From: Morella rubra
Lineage: Eukaryota; Streptophyta; Magnoliopsida; Fagales; Myricaceae
Direction: 5' to 3'
DNA: 64,000 bases
Assembly: GCA_003952965.2 (NCBI GenBank)
Contig: RXIC02000167.1
Location: forward strand, 1-64,000
Every line of letters begins with the position of its first letter. The first letter of the stretch is position 1. The notes under the pieces were generated by a model. It was not told the DNA's origin. It was given only the letters and a program-made list of their open reading frames with translations, and ran no database searches. Positions 46,813 through 59,897 of the stretch are shown one piece after another. The position numbers were made by a program, and so were the translations under genes.

Positions 46813-49800
46813 TTAGTTATACCAAGGAATGAAGTTAAAAAAAGGCTTAATTATTTATTTCTATTTGGTGCGGTATTATTTTTAATAAATAAATTTTCTG
46901 TATAATTTTGAATTAGTCAATTTATAAAATGTATTTTACATATATAACTTTGAATTGGTCAGTTTATATAATCTATGTTTTATATATATATATATATATA
47001 AGTTTTTATGTCCACCAAGAATTATCTAACTAGAGAAGGAGAACCATAGAAAGACACGATCGAATATCTATCTTCGGAGTCATATTGTCTATCTCAAACT
47101 CTATCTTTGAATGGACTAATTTTGGATAGATAAGAAAATCAAAAAATTTGAAAAATAGACTACAGTGATCTTCAAAGTTGCACCCATGGATGTATTTTTA
47201 CAAAAAATGAATACTGCATAATTGTATCGGTAATTAAATTAAAATAAAAATTCAAATAAAAACATGTGTAGATTATTAATTAATTAAGATAAAACTAATA
47301 ATACATCACCCTTAAGTTATGGTTGCATGCTTTTATAATATGTATTTAAAAAATTATAAATTAAGAATTCTAATCAATTAACCCATATATTGAGTATGTA
47401 GCTAGTGCTTCATTTTTTTTTATAGTAATTTCAATCAAAACGACAGTGTCATAATTTGCAATTGTTAAACATTTTCTTTTACTGCTGATATTGAATATTC
47501 ACGATAATTTCACTTGAGTACGAAATAATCCAATTCGTGAAAAAGTATGACAGGTAAACAAAAAAAATAGAAAACATCATGTAATACAATTGATGTTCGG
47601 TATTAGAAAGGAAATATTCAGACACCGGACACGTAGGGAAAATTATTATTTTTTCCATAATTACACGTTGAACGTAAAATTGTAGTGCATAGGCATAGGC
47701 TATAAGGCACTGCAATTTAATTTTTTTTTATCAACGCGGACGGCGGAGCATGTGCTTTTTGGCCGTTGATCGCCGACGCCGTATCGTCTTCGTTGCTGTC
47801 GTAATTATCGACTATAATTGCAGAGTAGTTATACCGCCGTTCCGAATTTTTGTCTTAAAGTATTTCCTAAGAACGCATCGAAGTGTACCGGTATCTTAAA
47901 TCGATTACGTCATTTTCATCCGGTTGCTAGCTGGACACAACAATAGGCTTCGTGGATGGAGCAAAATCAGCCGCGAAAACAGTGCTAAATGTTACTTCTT
48001 TTTTTCCTTTTCTTCTAACATATTTCCTTTTGAAATTGGGGAAATCGTCACGCGACGGAGGGTGGCTGACGGCTGGTGAATGACATGGACACGACGCTCA
48101 ACTAGCTGCTTAATTTCTCTGTTTGGATGACACTAATTTTTTTAAAAAAAATTCATAATCATTTTTCCATCTAATCCAATACATTTTATATTTTCTAACA
48201 ATTTTTTCACAAACTCTTAACAACATTTTACAAATTTCAATACTTTTATAAACTCAAAACAATAGCTCAATAGACTCGTATTAATTCAAAGGATAAATAT
48301 ATTTTGCACCATTTAATTTATTATTTTTGTCATAATCATAAACTATTGATTAATGACATTTTAAATCTTATTTTTTAATATAATTTTTTGTTGCACTAAA
48401 TGATAACTTTGTCACCACAGGTTTTTTTTTTTTTTTGTTATGTTACCATTTTAACAAACAGTACAAAATGTAATAATTAGTGAATATAATATGATAAAAA
48501 TAATAAATAAAGATGCAAAGTATTGACATCCTTAATTACAAGATACAAGCTGCATTTATCTCTTAATTTAGGGAAAAATCTAATTTTCACTTAAGAATTA
48601 TGCCATGTTTTGTATTAAAAAAAGTAAAATAGATGTTATATTTAAAATATAATCGTCTTTAAAAATAAAGTCAATTTTTTTGACAATCTAATGAAAAAAT
48701 AAACTAAAATATATTAGAAATAGATAGTTTATAAATACAATTTCTCAAAATAGGATAGCTTAACATGCAACTTAATGTGTTTGCAAATTCTAACTAAGTG
48801 AAATATTTAAAGAATGTTGTGAAAATTGAGAAAATTGGAATTTTATTGGGTTTTGTGTTAAAGTAGTGAATAAAGTAGAATTTTATAGGAATTGATGTAA
48901 AATTGAGGAAAGATAAGTAGAATTTTAAGGAAGTTGATGAGAAGGTGAAGAAAAATATGGTTTAAGTAAATTTTTTATATTATAATGAAAAAAGATAATT
49001 TGACAAGAGAGAAAGATTATTTTAAAATACTTTTGAGTTAGTTATGTTTATAAACTAAAATTTTGGATAGGAAAAAATTTTGTTTCTAAAATTTTGGTCA
49101 CTCTAAAATTTTAGTTATAATAAAATAACTACATAAAATTATCTCTCTATTTACTTTTTCACCAATAACACAATAAATATAAAAAATTCATTAAAATCAT
49201 TTTTTTTTTTTTTTATCAATTCTAACCCCTCAAAATTTTAATTTTATAATAAAAAAACACCATGCATCGGATTGGTATTTTGCAAACGCGTTCTTTAATC
49301 TATGACAATCGGCAGTTGAAAAATATATTTTATCCCCGGCGACGCTGAGTTAAAAAAGAAATATCTGACTGGCCGCAAAGAGGAGATTCCCGTTGTGACG
49401 TAATAAAGTGCAGTTTCTCTTGACGAGAGGAAAAGAAAAGAACAGAAAAAAAAAGCTGGAGCAATCAACGAAGATGATCTATGCTTTCCATCCGGCTGCG
49501 TGTGGGGCTGTGAGCAAGTAAAAAAAGGCCGATTTCGCTTCTCTTTCCACGCATGGGTCCGCTTCACAACGAATACCAGTCGTTCATCAGTAAATTTTCA
49601 TTTTGTCAAATGCTTGGTTAGTGTGTTTTTTTTGAGAATTTTTGCGTTGTGAAAATTTTTAAGTAATATTAATTTTATTGATATGTGTATTATAGTTATT
49701 TTTAATTATATTAAAAAATATTTGATTTATATATTTACAGAATTCAAAAAATTCTTAAAATATAGAACAAACGAACTAGCGCTTAGAAAACGGTCTAGCA

Positions 49801-50302
49801 ATAAGCCAATGGTTTAAAGATCGTTGATGGGCGAGTTTAGCGAATGCCGCAGCCTCAGCAAATGAAGTTGGTGTTATAAATTAATTCTAGAGTAGGTCAA
49901 GTAAGGTGCTCACAAAACCTTTTTAAGAGGATTATCCTCTAAATTTTTTTGGAAACAATTTTATAGTGCTATCTAACAACTTCAATAAAAGAAAATTACA
50001 AAGAAAAACATATAAAAAATCGATCTCATTAATTTTTCATCTTCGATAAATAAATTTTTTAAGACCTCGGTAAAGCTATATCTCAAACAAGTTTACATAA
50101 ATTAATAACTTTGAGGGTGAGAGCCTCCGTAAAATGAAAAATTGAATATTAAAATATATCGAACGAGCGGTTTCATCCCGGAATTTCGCTTTTGTCACGG
50201 TGGGAGTAAGTCGTTGGGATTTCGGTCATTTCGCGCTTCAGTGGGAGTGAGTCGTAACGGCTTCTAGTCGAACGCCCACGGAGAAAAGTTCAGTCTGACA
50301 AT

Positions 50303-53300
50303 ATGGTGAAAGCGGTGGTTGGAGAAGAAAGTAAACTCAAATTGATCGAGGATCGTCTTAGCCAATCCGGTCTTCCTGTTCAGGTACTCTCTTTCTCTCT
50401 CTCGCACACAGACCTATAAGAACGTCTGTATGTATCAGATCGGGTAAACTAGATGGTTAGGGGTTTTGTTTATCGCAGGTGGGCCTCGTAATAGGCAAGC
50501 TGAGCTCGCCTTTAGACCGAGGTTTCGTCTTCGATTTGGTCCCAACCCCACCAAACGACGCCGGGGAGCCGGCGTGTTCCCTCGTCGAGACTGTCAAGGA
50601 CGACAAGAAGAAGGGACCCAAACCCAAATCCCACGCGGCCGATTCCTCCTCTTTGGTCATAGATGACGATTGGGTCGCCGAACATGCTCGTCAGGTTCAT
50701 CATTCAAATCTGTCATATGAAAATAGAACCGCATTGTTCTGAGTGTTTTTTTTCCCTACATTTGTGATTTTCTTAATCAAATACGTTTTTTTTTTTAAGT
50801 ATGATAGTAGATGTTGAATCGGTTTCTCAGGTGGCTAGAATGTTACTTGGTGGGATGAAGGTGGTTGGCATTTATTTATGGGTTAGCAATGACGCTTTCA
50901 AAAATTCAACTATAATGCTCTCTCAGGTAGTTTACTTTTTTCATTCTACTGCATTTAGGTACAGTGTCTTGATTTACTGATATGGATTACCTATTATATC
51001 TGTGGCCTTGTAATACAGATGAACGCTACATGTATTTAGATATGGGCCACTGCGAATTGAGATTTAATGTGAATAAGATATCTATTATTTTCTGTCTTTT
51101 GTTGTTTCCTCTATATTTCTCTTTTTCCTGACATTCAAATCGAGATAACAACTGTGTGGAAATTTTTAATATAATGGACCTTCTTTAACCTGTGTCAAGC
51201 CCAATTTATCATAAGTATACTACAATTTTCATGGTTGACATTTTACGTTGAGAGGTTTGGTTACTATTCTTAGGTTAGCCATGATACGAACTGGACTACT
51301 TACCTTCACCCTGAAGTTCAGTCTTAGGGAAGATGTATGATAACAACTAGTCTTTATTTATATGTAATAAATAATCCTATTATACAAAAGGGTAAGCTTC
51401 ACATTCTTGGTTTGTGTCTAAGTGCGGGAATTCCTTGTGGCTTGAAGAGGTAGCTTCAGAGAAAGGCGTCAAAGTAGTGATGTGTGAAAATGCTGTACTT
51501 CTATGCTTGATGTGGGGTGTTTAGAAAGAGAGCTGTTAGACTTTTAATGGTACTGAAATTCCATTGCTTAATGAAATCATTATTTCTGATATCGCTTTCA
51601 GAGTGGATGAGAGACATAAGTGGCTATGCTTTTTTCTCCTTTTTGGATCTTCTAGATCTATATCATATTACGTGGAGCTGTGTTTTTGTCTGGTTTATTA
51701 ATTTTGAATCCCTGTCCTATACATCCAATGTACTAGGGTTGTGTCCCTTTATACTTTCAATAGGATCTAATTGCTCATCCCAAAGAAAAAGTTAACTAAA
51801 AAAGGAAGGGAATCCTTATCTACACAAGAAGCTTATTGGAAGCTCTCTTCAAGATTCACAATAGAAAGAAGAGAATGCTCTATAAAATCTGTGAAAAAAG
51901 TCATAGAAGTGGTGCCAGGCAGACAAAACTAGTCAAATAACAATATGGGAAACCGATATTTCCACCCTATAATAGACGGCCGAACACCACCAAACTTACG
52001 GTTGTTTCTTTCCTCTAAATTCTATCCATCAAGCATAGTTGCACAGTATTCTAAATTTGAAATCATTTTTGCTTCCTAAACCAACTTTTACCCCCAAAGA
52101 CTCAAAGAGCACACCAATGGCTTTCTTATCTGGTGAATTAGGAACTGATCCACTGTTTCACCACTCCACTTGCCCATATGCCACAAACCCATTGAAACAA
52201 CAAGTCTTTCAATGTGATAATTCACTGTTAAAGTCTTCCCTTAAATATAGATATAATTTTTTTTAAGTCTTCCCTTAAATTTCTGCCCACACTGAAACAA
52301 TAATTCTATGGAACCTTGTTGCCTCCTTCACATCTTTCTTAGAGCTCTTACGATCTCATAACTCAGTTGTTTCTGTCTATGGAATTTATTCATGTCTTAG
52401 AAGCTTCTCATTCTAAAAATCTCAAGAAAGGAGACTGGAGAGATGGCAATTGTTATAGTGTATAAGCTGATATAAGATTGTGCTGTTATAGAGCCATGCA
52501 AGTGATGAGGCTTTTATAGAGCTGGCCTGTTGTCAAGTCTTGATGGAGACAAGCATTGCAAATTTGTCAAGCTCCAATGTACAATCCTATCTACACCGAT
52601 GCCACATTCACATGAAAGGACTATTAACCACCATGCTGGTGTGAATTTGGAAGAAACAGAAGGAATAAATACGCATGGCTGATATGTTGTTCTAGTTAGG
52701 TTTAGTCCACCCCCTAGGAACTGCTTTCAAGCCTTATCTTTCATAGCTTCAGATGTGTATTAAAATTTTTCTTATTATTTTTAAATGGAAAGTTTCAGAA
52801 AATATGTATAGTAAATGCTTCAAATTAGCAGTGATCTGTACCAATCATGTCGTATACCAGATTCTTAGAAAATTTTCTAATTGCCTAATCTTTATTTAAT
52901 ATCTATATCCGTGTCCCTGTGGATCCTTCCTATCTTAATAAAAATTATGTAATAGCTCTTACAGACAATAAAGGGAGTGGCAGATGCAACAACCCCGCTG
53001 GAGACTGATCAGGAGGAAAGACTGCTTATTCACATTGGTTGCAGTCCAATGAGGTATTTGACTTTTCGAAGATAATATATCCTCTCTCCATAACTGTACA
53101 ATCTAACTTAGTTCAACAAGTGGTTGTAAAGCTCACTAAAGAGTTTATTTGTCTAGGTGGACATGCCGAAATTGCACATGGACATCAAATATTAAATCAA
53201 GCAGCCTACGACCCTGTGATTTTAAAATGGGAAGGGTCCTAAGTTCCCTTCAGACCTTCAAGTGCACCTATAATTTTAACCTTAGGTAACATTTGCTTGG

Positions 53301-56300
53301 TCATCGATCTTCCATATCTTAGGTGTTGGTTTATGATCTCTAGCATTTGATTGTCAACATTGTCTTTCACTACTTGTAACCCTTAATGTTTGCTGTTTTA
53401 TATTCATATATCATTACAGTTTGTCTAGTAAAAAGTCCTCTCCCTCTCTCTCTCTCTCTCACAACTTATTTTCAGGTTCAACAGTATTTTGGTGCTTGTT
53501 AGTTATTCTATAAACTCTTGATGCAATCCTAATAGACTATTAGGCTATGTTTGGTTTGGTCTCAAAAAATTTTCAAAATTTTTCCACAATCACTTTTTCA
53601 TCAATTCCAATACCCTTTTACAAACTCCAATAACTTTTTATAAACTCCAACAACTTTTAACAAACTTTTCACCAATCCCAAGAGAATCTACACTACCTCC
53701 AAAAAAAATAAATACAAAAAATGTTTTCAAAACCAAACCAAATATAGCCGTAATGTTTCCTTACGGGCTTTCTCATGGGTCAGGCTGTCTTTTCCCAGGT
53801 TGCCCATATGTCAAGACAGTGCATCAAATGTGCAAACACTAAGTGATGTCCTTCGTCAAGGAATTTCTGACCATGCCAAAGACCTAAGAAATGCAAAGGC
53901 AATGATTGATGGTAATTTGGTAAGGCAGACCATAATATACTCTATTCGTCTACGTCCATCTATCTCTCTCTTTGTATGTCTGCCTGTCTATCTGTTTACA
54001 CTAGCACGCTCACAGTATCTGGTCTTCTGTATGATACATTAGATTACCAAGATATCTCTTATAGGTGAAATGGTTCTGTCATTGAAGGTTTCAATTGAAT
54101 GAGTAACACTTTTGTACAAGTGATCCCCTTTAAGCCAGTATATATATATTGTGCTTATGGGTGGTGGTTAATGTCTATCTTATTAGATTGGTATCATGGA
54201 AACTCATTTACAATGTAAGTCAGATATTTTCTTGGTAGTTGATGCATAAAGGCAAGTAAAGTGAAAAGGGTGTATACAGAGTCTCATAATCCCTTTTGCA
54301 TCGAAAAGGAACCAAAGAAACTGTAACATAATCTGCTTATTAGTATGTGCAACAATTCCCGAAGACACTGAATCCGGATTTATTCCAATTTGCTAAAGTA
54401 GATCAAGCTGACATGCACTTAACCAATGGTGCATCAGTGCAACCACCATACAACCTAAGGATGCACTTCTAGTTGTCTTCAGCGATACTCTTGCACATTT
54501 CTGAACGTTTCTCTTCCTGATTGGCACTGGTTGCTGCGTAAATTCATTGTCTCAAAGGGATAATGAACCCAAGGCAACCCATGGAAGCTGGGTAGACCTA
54601 TAGGTTAGAACCAGCTTCATCTTATAAATTGTTTCAAATTGAATTGCCTCTCGAGGAAATCTTTGGGGAACTGATGAGAACATTTAAAATTTTTGCCTTC
54701 CATGTTTGCTAAGTGGTTGCTTGAATGCAAATATCTGCAGGCTTTTGCTTGTGCAATTTAAGATTTGTTGAGGAAAAACTTTAGTCACTGAATACTGTCG
54801 TAACCCCTTATTCCATCAAAAGCCAAAGACAATGGATTGGAGTTGACAATCATACATGTGACTAGAAGTTCTCTACTTGTTTTATAGTCCTTGCAAGGCT
54901 CTGGCTTGATATATCTGAAATAATTGTCAGCAAGTGGTCCAGTCATTTGTAATGAAAGATTTATCGAATCTTTCAGGGGTAAAAAAAAAATGTTTAGAGC
55001 ATCTATTTTTGTACTCTTTTATGATGTCTTTAGTTTTTTTTTATGAACTCTTTTGTTAGCTGATTCTTGTAATATTGGTTTTTTAATTTAATGTCAGGTG
55101 TGTCTTCCATTCATTTCTAGGTTGTTAATGATGAACTCTGCTCATTAGATGGTCTGCATGAGGTCGAATTGCTTCTACCTTTGATGAAAAATGCATATGC
55201 AGAAGGTGTGCTAGCCCGTCTTTTTCTTTCCTTCTTTTTTTGGTTGTTGGCCATGTTTATTCTTGATGTCTTCATTGTTTACATTGTAATGCTTATATTT
55301 AATTCCTTGTGTCCCGGTTGTAAAGCATGCAGCCGAAAAGATGCTCTTGGCATTCTTGTCTTCAATGGATCTGTGTGTTCTTTTGCCTACTTGAACTCGA
55401 AAGAACCAATTTCACAAGCTGTGTCCGATATAAAGGTACTCTATAATCAAGTTCAGGCTCAAAATCTTATATCATAATGCTAATATTTTATTGCTTTAGT
55501 GTTGAAGGATCATGTACTTTCACCCCCATTCGGAAATGCTCCGAAGGGGGAGTTCATGCTGGTTATGAAAGCATGATTTCTATAAGTGTTTATTGTATTG
55601 GCTGCAGATTGAACTTGATTACATATTAGCAGAGTGTAGAAAGTGTGGACTTGTTGGTGGTGTTGTGTACATTCAATGTACACTCGTATGTATGTTTATA
55701 TATAAACACGTATATACAATTGCTGATAATTAAAAAGATGTGGATAAGCATCCCATAAGCTTCTGCATTTTCTTATTGATTTCTTTGCATATCATATGGT
55801 TGTCAAGTTTCTCAAAGTACACCTTGCCCAAGTCCTGTGTGATATTTGGTTGCTTCTCTATTTGTAGGGTGATATCATCATGAGTCTGCAAAGTAGATTA
55901 GATATCATCTGTGATGAGGCATATGCAAATGTGGGGCCGGAAGATAGTGTTGTCCCAGAATCAAGTGATGGAATATCAACTGATAAACCAGTTTCCCAGC
56001 ATGTCCTGCACTTCTTAAGGTTTGTTGACTATATATTCATATGTCTTTGTTATGTTTATGAAGGTAGATTGGGGGGAAAATCAATGTTCATTGTTAGTAT
56101 GTTATGTTTGTTGGTTTTGGTGAGGCGTGTTGTTTTTGATATGTATGCATTTATGAATCACGTGCCTAACCTATACTTTTTAGGGCACTTGTAAGTCAAT
56201 ATGCTCATTCATCCTCCTTTTTGCACTTTTTTTTTCTCTTAGGCCAGTCCTCATTTTCGCACTTAATTGGAGTAACTAACCCCTCTTTAATGATTTTGAT

Positions 56301-58180
56301 TTGGGGCAATGTGTCCAGTCAAATACATAACTTGCACCAAGACTTGATGCACAATATCCTTGCAACATTCTGTACATTTCAAGGGAATTCTTTGATTCTG
56401 ACCTGGTGTGTAGTTTTGGTTTGCACATATCGTCATTATGTACTGAATTTCATTGTTAATGTAATACCCAAAATCACACTTGGAGTGGGAAAGGAAAAGG
56501 TCGTCCAATTGGGTCCTTATTATGTGAAACTAAGTATTATAATGACTCGAAGAAATTTCTGAAGGCAACAACTAGTCCTTTTGGAATATAGAGTGGTGTT
56601 TGCACTTCCTTGGGGCGGTACATTTAAAAAATCTGTCACTTGTTTGTAGCCTATTGGACCAAAGTTTCTGGTGCTTAAGGTATTTAAGCAACAGAAGTTG
56701 CCATTTGTGCCAACATAATTTCTGTATACCGCATACCCATCGAGGATAGTGGTGAAACTGTCTATTCCCAGTAGGCAAATGGCTTGCCTTACAAACTGTC
56801 TATTCCCAGTAGGCAAATGCCTCCATAAGGCGACTCTTTAAGCCCAGTTTGAATATTATGATCTTCTGACAGATTACTTTCTGCCACCTGTATTCTTGCA
56901 ACAATGACTCTCTTGCTCACCAAAAAAAATAAATAAATCAATGACTCTCTCTCTCCATATTGAAAAGTCATACTCACATTCATAGATACTTCTCCATATT
57001 GATGCATCTGTGGAGGATGATTGCACTTGTGCACTGTAGGCAGGTTGCTGCTTTTACTGCTTGATTCTGCCAAGTATTTAAGACAATTTACGAGCCTGGT
57101 GTTGAAAGTGGAATTCATTTAGATTGAGGAACCTAATTGCATTGGACAAGGTCTTTATGGTTTTGTCATTAGTTTTTGATGACTCCTTCCTCTTCTCCCC
57201 CATCAGCTTGATTATTGCAGGTTAATCCATCTTTCATGAGGCAGCAGTTTCATGGTTAAATAATCTTGTCTTCATCGATACTACTTTCTGATGTTTGCTG
57301 GAATGTAAATTAAACACTCAGAAAACTTTTTATTGTTCCATTGAGAACAGGAAAGAATGCAGTCTTCCATTTCCTCGAAGAGTATTTATTCCTTGGTTGG
57401 CCGGCATTTACATATGTGACTACTTACAGCCATCTGAGACTCTTCAGGTGCGTACATGACTTGATTAGAAATCTTCTAATGTATTTATAGAAATTGGGGG
57501 TTGGGGGAGGGGGGTGATTCTTTCAAATACTTGGTAGGCAAACCTCATGAATATTGGAATCCTTCCTTGCCTCGTTTGTGGGTATGCATGGCCTGGACTA
57601 TCCTGCATAATAATTTCCATCATTCTGTTGGTGTGTATCAAATGACTGTAATACGTATCATTTCTTATCCTCACACATCTCAGCTTTCCTAATTGACCCA
57701 ATTAGTAAATGTTATATGATCTGATGATCTCGGAGAGAGTATGTTCTTGCAGCATAGACTTCCCTTTCTGAAAAAATATACAAATAATATATGTTGTGCT
57801 CAGAAGTCAGTCCTCCCTGCCCCAGAAAATAGCATTATCCGCGTTATTATTAACTCCTGCCTTTTATGCTCACGTAGGTTCTGAAAGATCATTGTGTTGA
57901 ATTGATGTCAATGGAAGCTTCGATTGATGATTCACTGATCTTGGAACCTGAAATAGAAGCTCCATCTCTTGTCAGTAAGTCCTTCTGGAACATGGCAATC
58001 CCTTTTTATACGGAAGCTTGCTCTCCCTTGGGGAGAAGTGGAGGTGACACAAGAGAAGAAAGTAGAAAAGTAGCCACTAAGTCAGATAATGTCAACATCA
58101 TGGGTGCTCTTCTCTTCCTTCTCCTCGCTACTCTAGTGGGTTTTGTGCTCTATAATATAAGGGGATCAAGATCATTTTAA
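50303..58180 (+). CDS. ODR4-like membrane protein
   Basis: Eleven exons: 50303-50383, 50479-50694, 50831-50926, 52965-53053, 53157-53285, 53799-53919, 55121-55205, 55326-55435, 55868-56019, 57351-57447 and 57878-58180. They total 1479 nt, or 492 residues. The order matches plant 'protein odr-4 homolog' sequences: an N-terminal VIGKLSSPLDRGFVFDLVPTP segment, DDDWVAEHARQVARMLLGGMKVVGIYLW, CSPMRWTCRNCTW, a central helix-rich region with GDIIMSLQSRLDIICDEA, then CSLPFPRRVFIPWLAG and ICDYLQPSETLQVLKDHCVELMSM. A single C-terminal membrane anchor (about 465-485, IMGALLFLLLATLVGFVLYN) is followed by a short basic tail, so the protein is probably tail-anchored in the ER. Animal ODR-4 helps fold or deliver receptors and partners UFSP2; the plant role is unknown. 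All introns are GT..AG. The exon 8 start (TAAAG|CATGC) is the least certain boundary. Confidence 0.9.
51490..51795 (+). mobile_element. LINE-1 3' end in ODR4-like intron 3
   Basis: The frame at 51517-51660 reads a tail of L1 ORF2 (LKFHCLMKSLFLISLSEWMRD followed by a Ser/Phe-rich FLDL-type end). The following 3' UTR contains the typical plant L1 sequence around GTACTAGGGTTGTGTCCC...TTTCAATA and ends near an A-rich AAAGAAAAAG. The rest of ORF2 is missing or decayed. It is on the same strand as the host gene and probably accounts for part of the 2-kb intron. Confidence 0.55.
53440..53461. repeat. CT microsatellite in an ODR4-like intron
   Basis: A run of about ten CT units in intron 5, 3' of exon 5. 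No functional implication is visible. Confidence 0.85.
53543..53749. mobile_element. Tourist-like MITE in ODR4-like intron 5
   Basis: A 207-bp element with inverted ends: GGCTATGTTTGGTTTGGT on the left, and GGCTATATTTGGTTTGGT when the right end is reverse-complemented. The interior is A/T-rich. Flanks are TTA on the left and GTA on the right, so the expected TTA duplication is imperfect. The termini match those commonly seen for PIF/Harbinger MITEs in dicots. Confidence 0.7.
56754..56825. repeat. 41-bp direct repeat in ODR4-like intron 9
   Basis: The block AAACTGTCTATTCCCAGTAG with its downstream GCAAATG occurs twice in direct orientation, about 41 bp apart. It lies in an intron and has no coding effect. 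Confidence 0.8.
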
Positions 58181-58857
58181 TCAAGTAAAGCCTCCATTAT
58201 AGTATCAAATTGGTGAATCCGGAGACTGGCCAATCAATTGATGACCTCAATTTTGGTTAACAAGCAATGTGTGCAGAGTGCTGTGTCAAACGTGTAGTCC
58301 CTTGGCTTTTGATTAATTCTTTGTCCCTAATCTGTCTGTTGAATTATTTATTTGACTCCGCAACGGCAATTTGAAGTTTACGTCATCAGCTCTCATAGAC
58401 AATTACCATCAAACAACTTCACAAATCCTCAAAGCAGAGTAAAGCTTTGGAAGGGCTACAGATGCATTTAGTTTCCAATACGATTTAGTACATATCTCAA
58501 CCCAATCTGCATCTATAGAAGTGGCTGTTGATGTCGCGATAAATTTGGGCAGAATGAGTTCATGTACGGTCTAACGTCGTCCAATGACTCTAGGCAACTG
58601 TCAAACCATCTTGAAAATGTAATTCTTAGTCGTTGGCAGGAGAAGATCAGGCTTAATGGTTTTTCTTAAGCTTCTGTCTGGAAGAAAAAGTCGCACAGGC
58701 CTCACTGTTCATAAGAACAATAGTTTGGAACAGCACAGTATAAAGGTAACATGACTTGTATACCAGACTACCAGTGGCCTCGCATCCCATTCTGCCTAAG
58801 AGATTAAAATCCACTCGGCAACTTTTCAGGCCAAACGGTGGGCAGTTTGCAATGTGT
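58181..58857. other. 3' flank of the ODR4-like gene
   Basis: Probable 3' UTR and intergenic sequence. No gene or repeat structure is recognised. Confidence 0.45.
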
Positions 58858-59817
58858 TCGTGTTTGCATTTATATATATATATACAAATCCAAACATAAA
58901 TATAAATCGAAACCATATAAGAAATCTTTCTCATCTCATACAAAACCTAAACACAAATCTAAGAAAAAAGATATTACCTGTTGGAAATGTAGAAAAACAG
59001 GACATTTTGCTAAAAAATGTTATGTTAAAAGACCAATCAAAGAATTAGATGTTTCTCCTTAAATTAAAAAACAGCTATGTAAGATATTTCTTAATACAAA
59101 TTTTTCTCAAACACCTATATTCGAAACTAATTCTTCAACTACTTCTAAATACGAAAGTTCTTCTGATAATGATAGAATTCAGCTTTGCAACTGTTTTGAA
59201 GAAAATTGTACCTGTCAAAAACAAATATCTGTGTTATCACAATCTGATTAATTATTATTCGAAATTATTTCAAAAATTCAAGATCCTAGTTTACAGCGTA
59301 CTTATCTTTTAAAAATGAGAGAATTAGAAAATTATAATACGGCTAATACTTTTGTTCCTTCTAGTTCTTCTCAGTCACAAAATCTACTACCTGATACTCA
59401 TTATGATTATAGCAAAAATATTAGCTCGCTTTTTTTCTTCAAATATTAAACCTCCTACTACACAAGACTTACACAGAGAAATTCAAATACTTAAACAAGA
59501 AATCAAACAATTACAAAATACACAAACAAATTTTACAAAAATCACTGATCATTTGCTCACTAAACTTTGTTTGCTTAAAACTCAATCTGAACAACCATTA
59601 CAACTATCTGATTTATCTACTTCTTCGGATTTACTTACTTCTACGGAATCTTTTCCCATTATACCATCTGACTCATTTCTGAATATTATTAATAAAATTG
59701 TTTTTCAAAAATGGTACTCCAAAATAACCATTCGAATTAAAGATTATTCTTTTACTACTATTGCTTTAATCGACTCTGGTGTTGATTTAAATTGTATTCA
59801 AGAAGGTTTAATTGATT

Positions 59818-59852
<35 letters not shown>

Positions 59853-59875
59853 CTCTCAGTCGTGTTTGCATTTAT
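58858..59875 (+). mobile_element. Endogenous pararetrovirus fragment (Caulimoviridae-like), decayed
   Basis: Two viral regions are legible. The first (about 58880-59450) is Lys-rich and has a CCHC zinc knuckle C-x2-C-x4-H-x4-C at 58979-59020, then a Cys-rich CNCFEENCTC-type segment, as at the end of a caulimovirid coat protein. Its frame carries stops at 59060, 59249 and 59447. The second (to about 59815) is in the +1 frame relative to the first, after a run of seven T at 59430-59436; it shows a helical spacer and then a retroviral-type aspartic protease start with the motif IDSG at about 59770. No reverse transcriptase follows. TA dinucleotide tracts bound the fragment (58870-58884 and 59820-59848), and a 16-bp direct repeat TCGTGTTTGCATTTAT lies outside both (58858-58873, 59860-59875). 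The fragment is non-functional. Confidence 0.8.
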
Positions 59876-59897
59876 CAATTGAAGAAGTTGTACCATT

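Larger units (their letters stand above)
46294..50302. other. AT-rich intergenic region upstream of the ODR4-like gene
   Basis: No gene is seen in four kilobases. The region contains a 64-bp tandem repeat, one MITE-like segment, a TA microsatellite at about 46982-47000, poly(T) runs near 48421 and 49200, and A/T-rich decayed transposon-like DNA at 48780-49260. The last 150 bp include the 5' leader of the next gene. Confidence 0.45.

Noticed and set aside
55609-55690. Open stretch after an acceptor-like GCTGCAG, starting IELDYILAEC
   Set aside because: The ODR4 frame continues directly from exon 8 to 55868 in phase and no good donor closes this stretch, so it was not called an exon.
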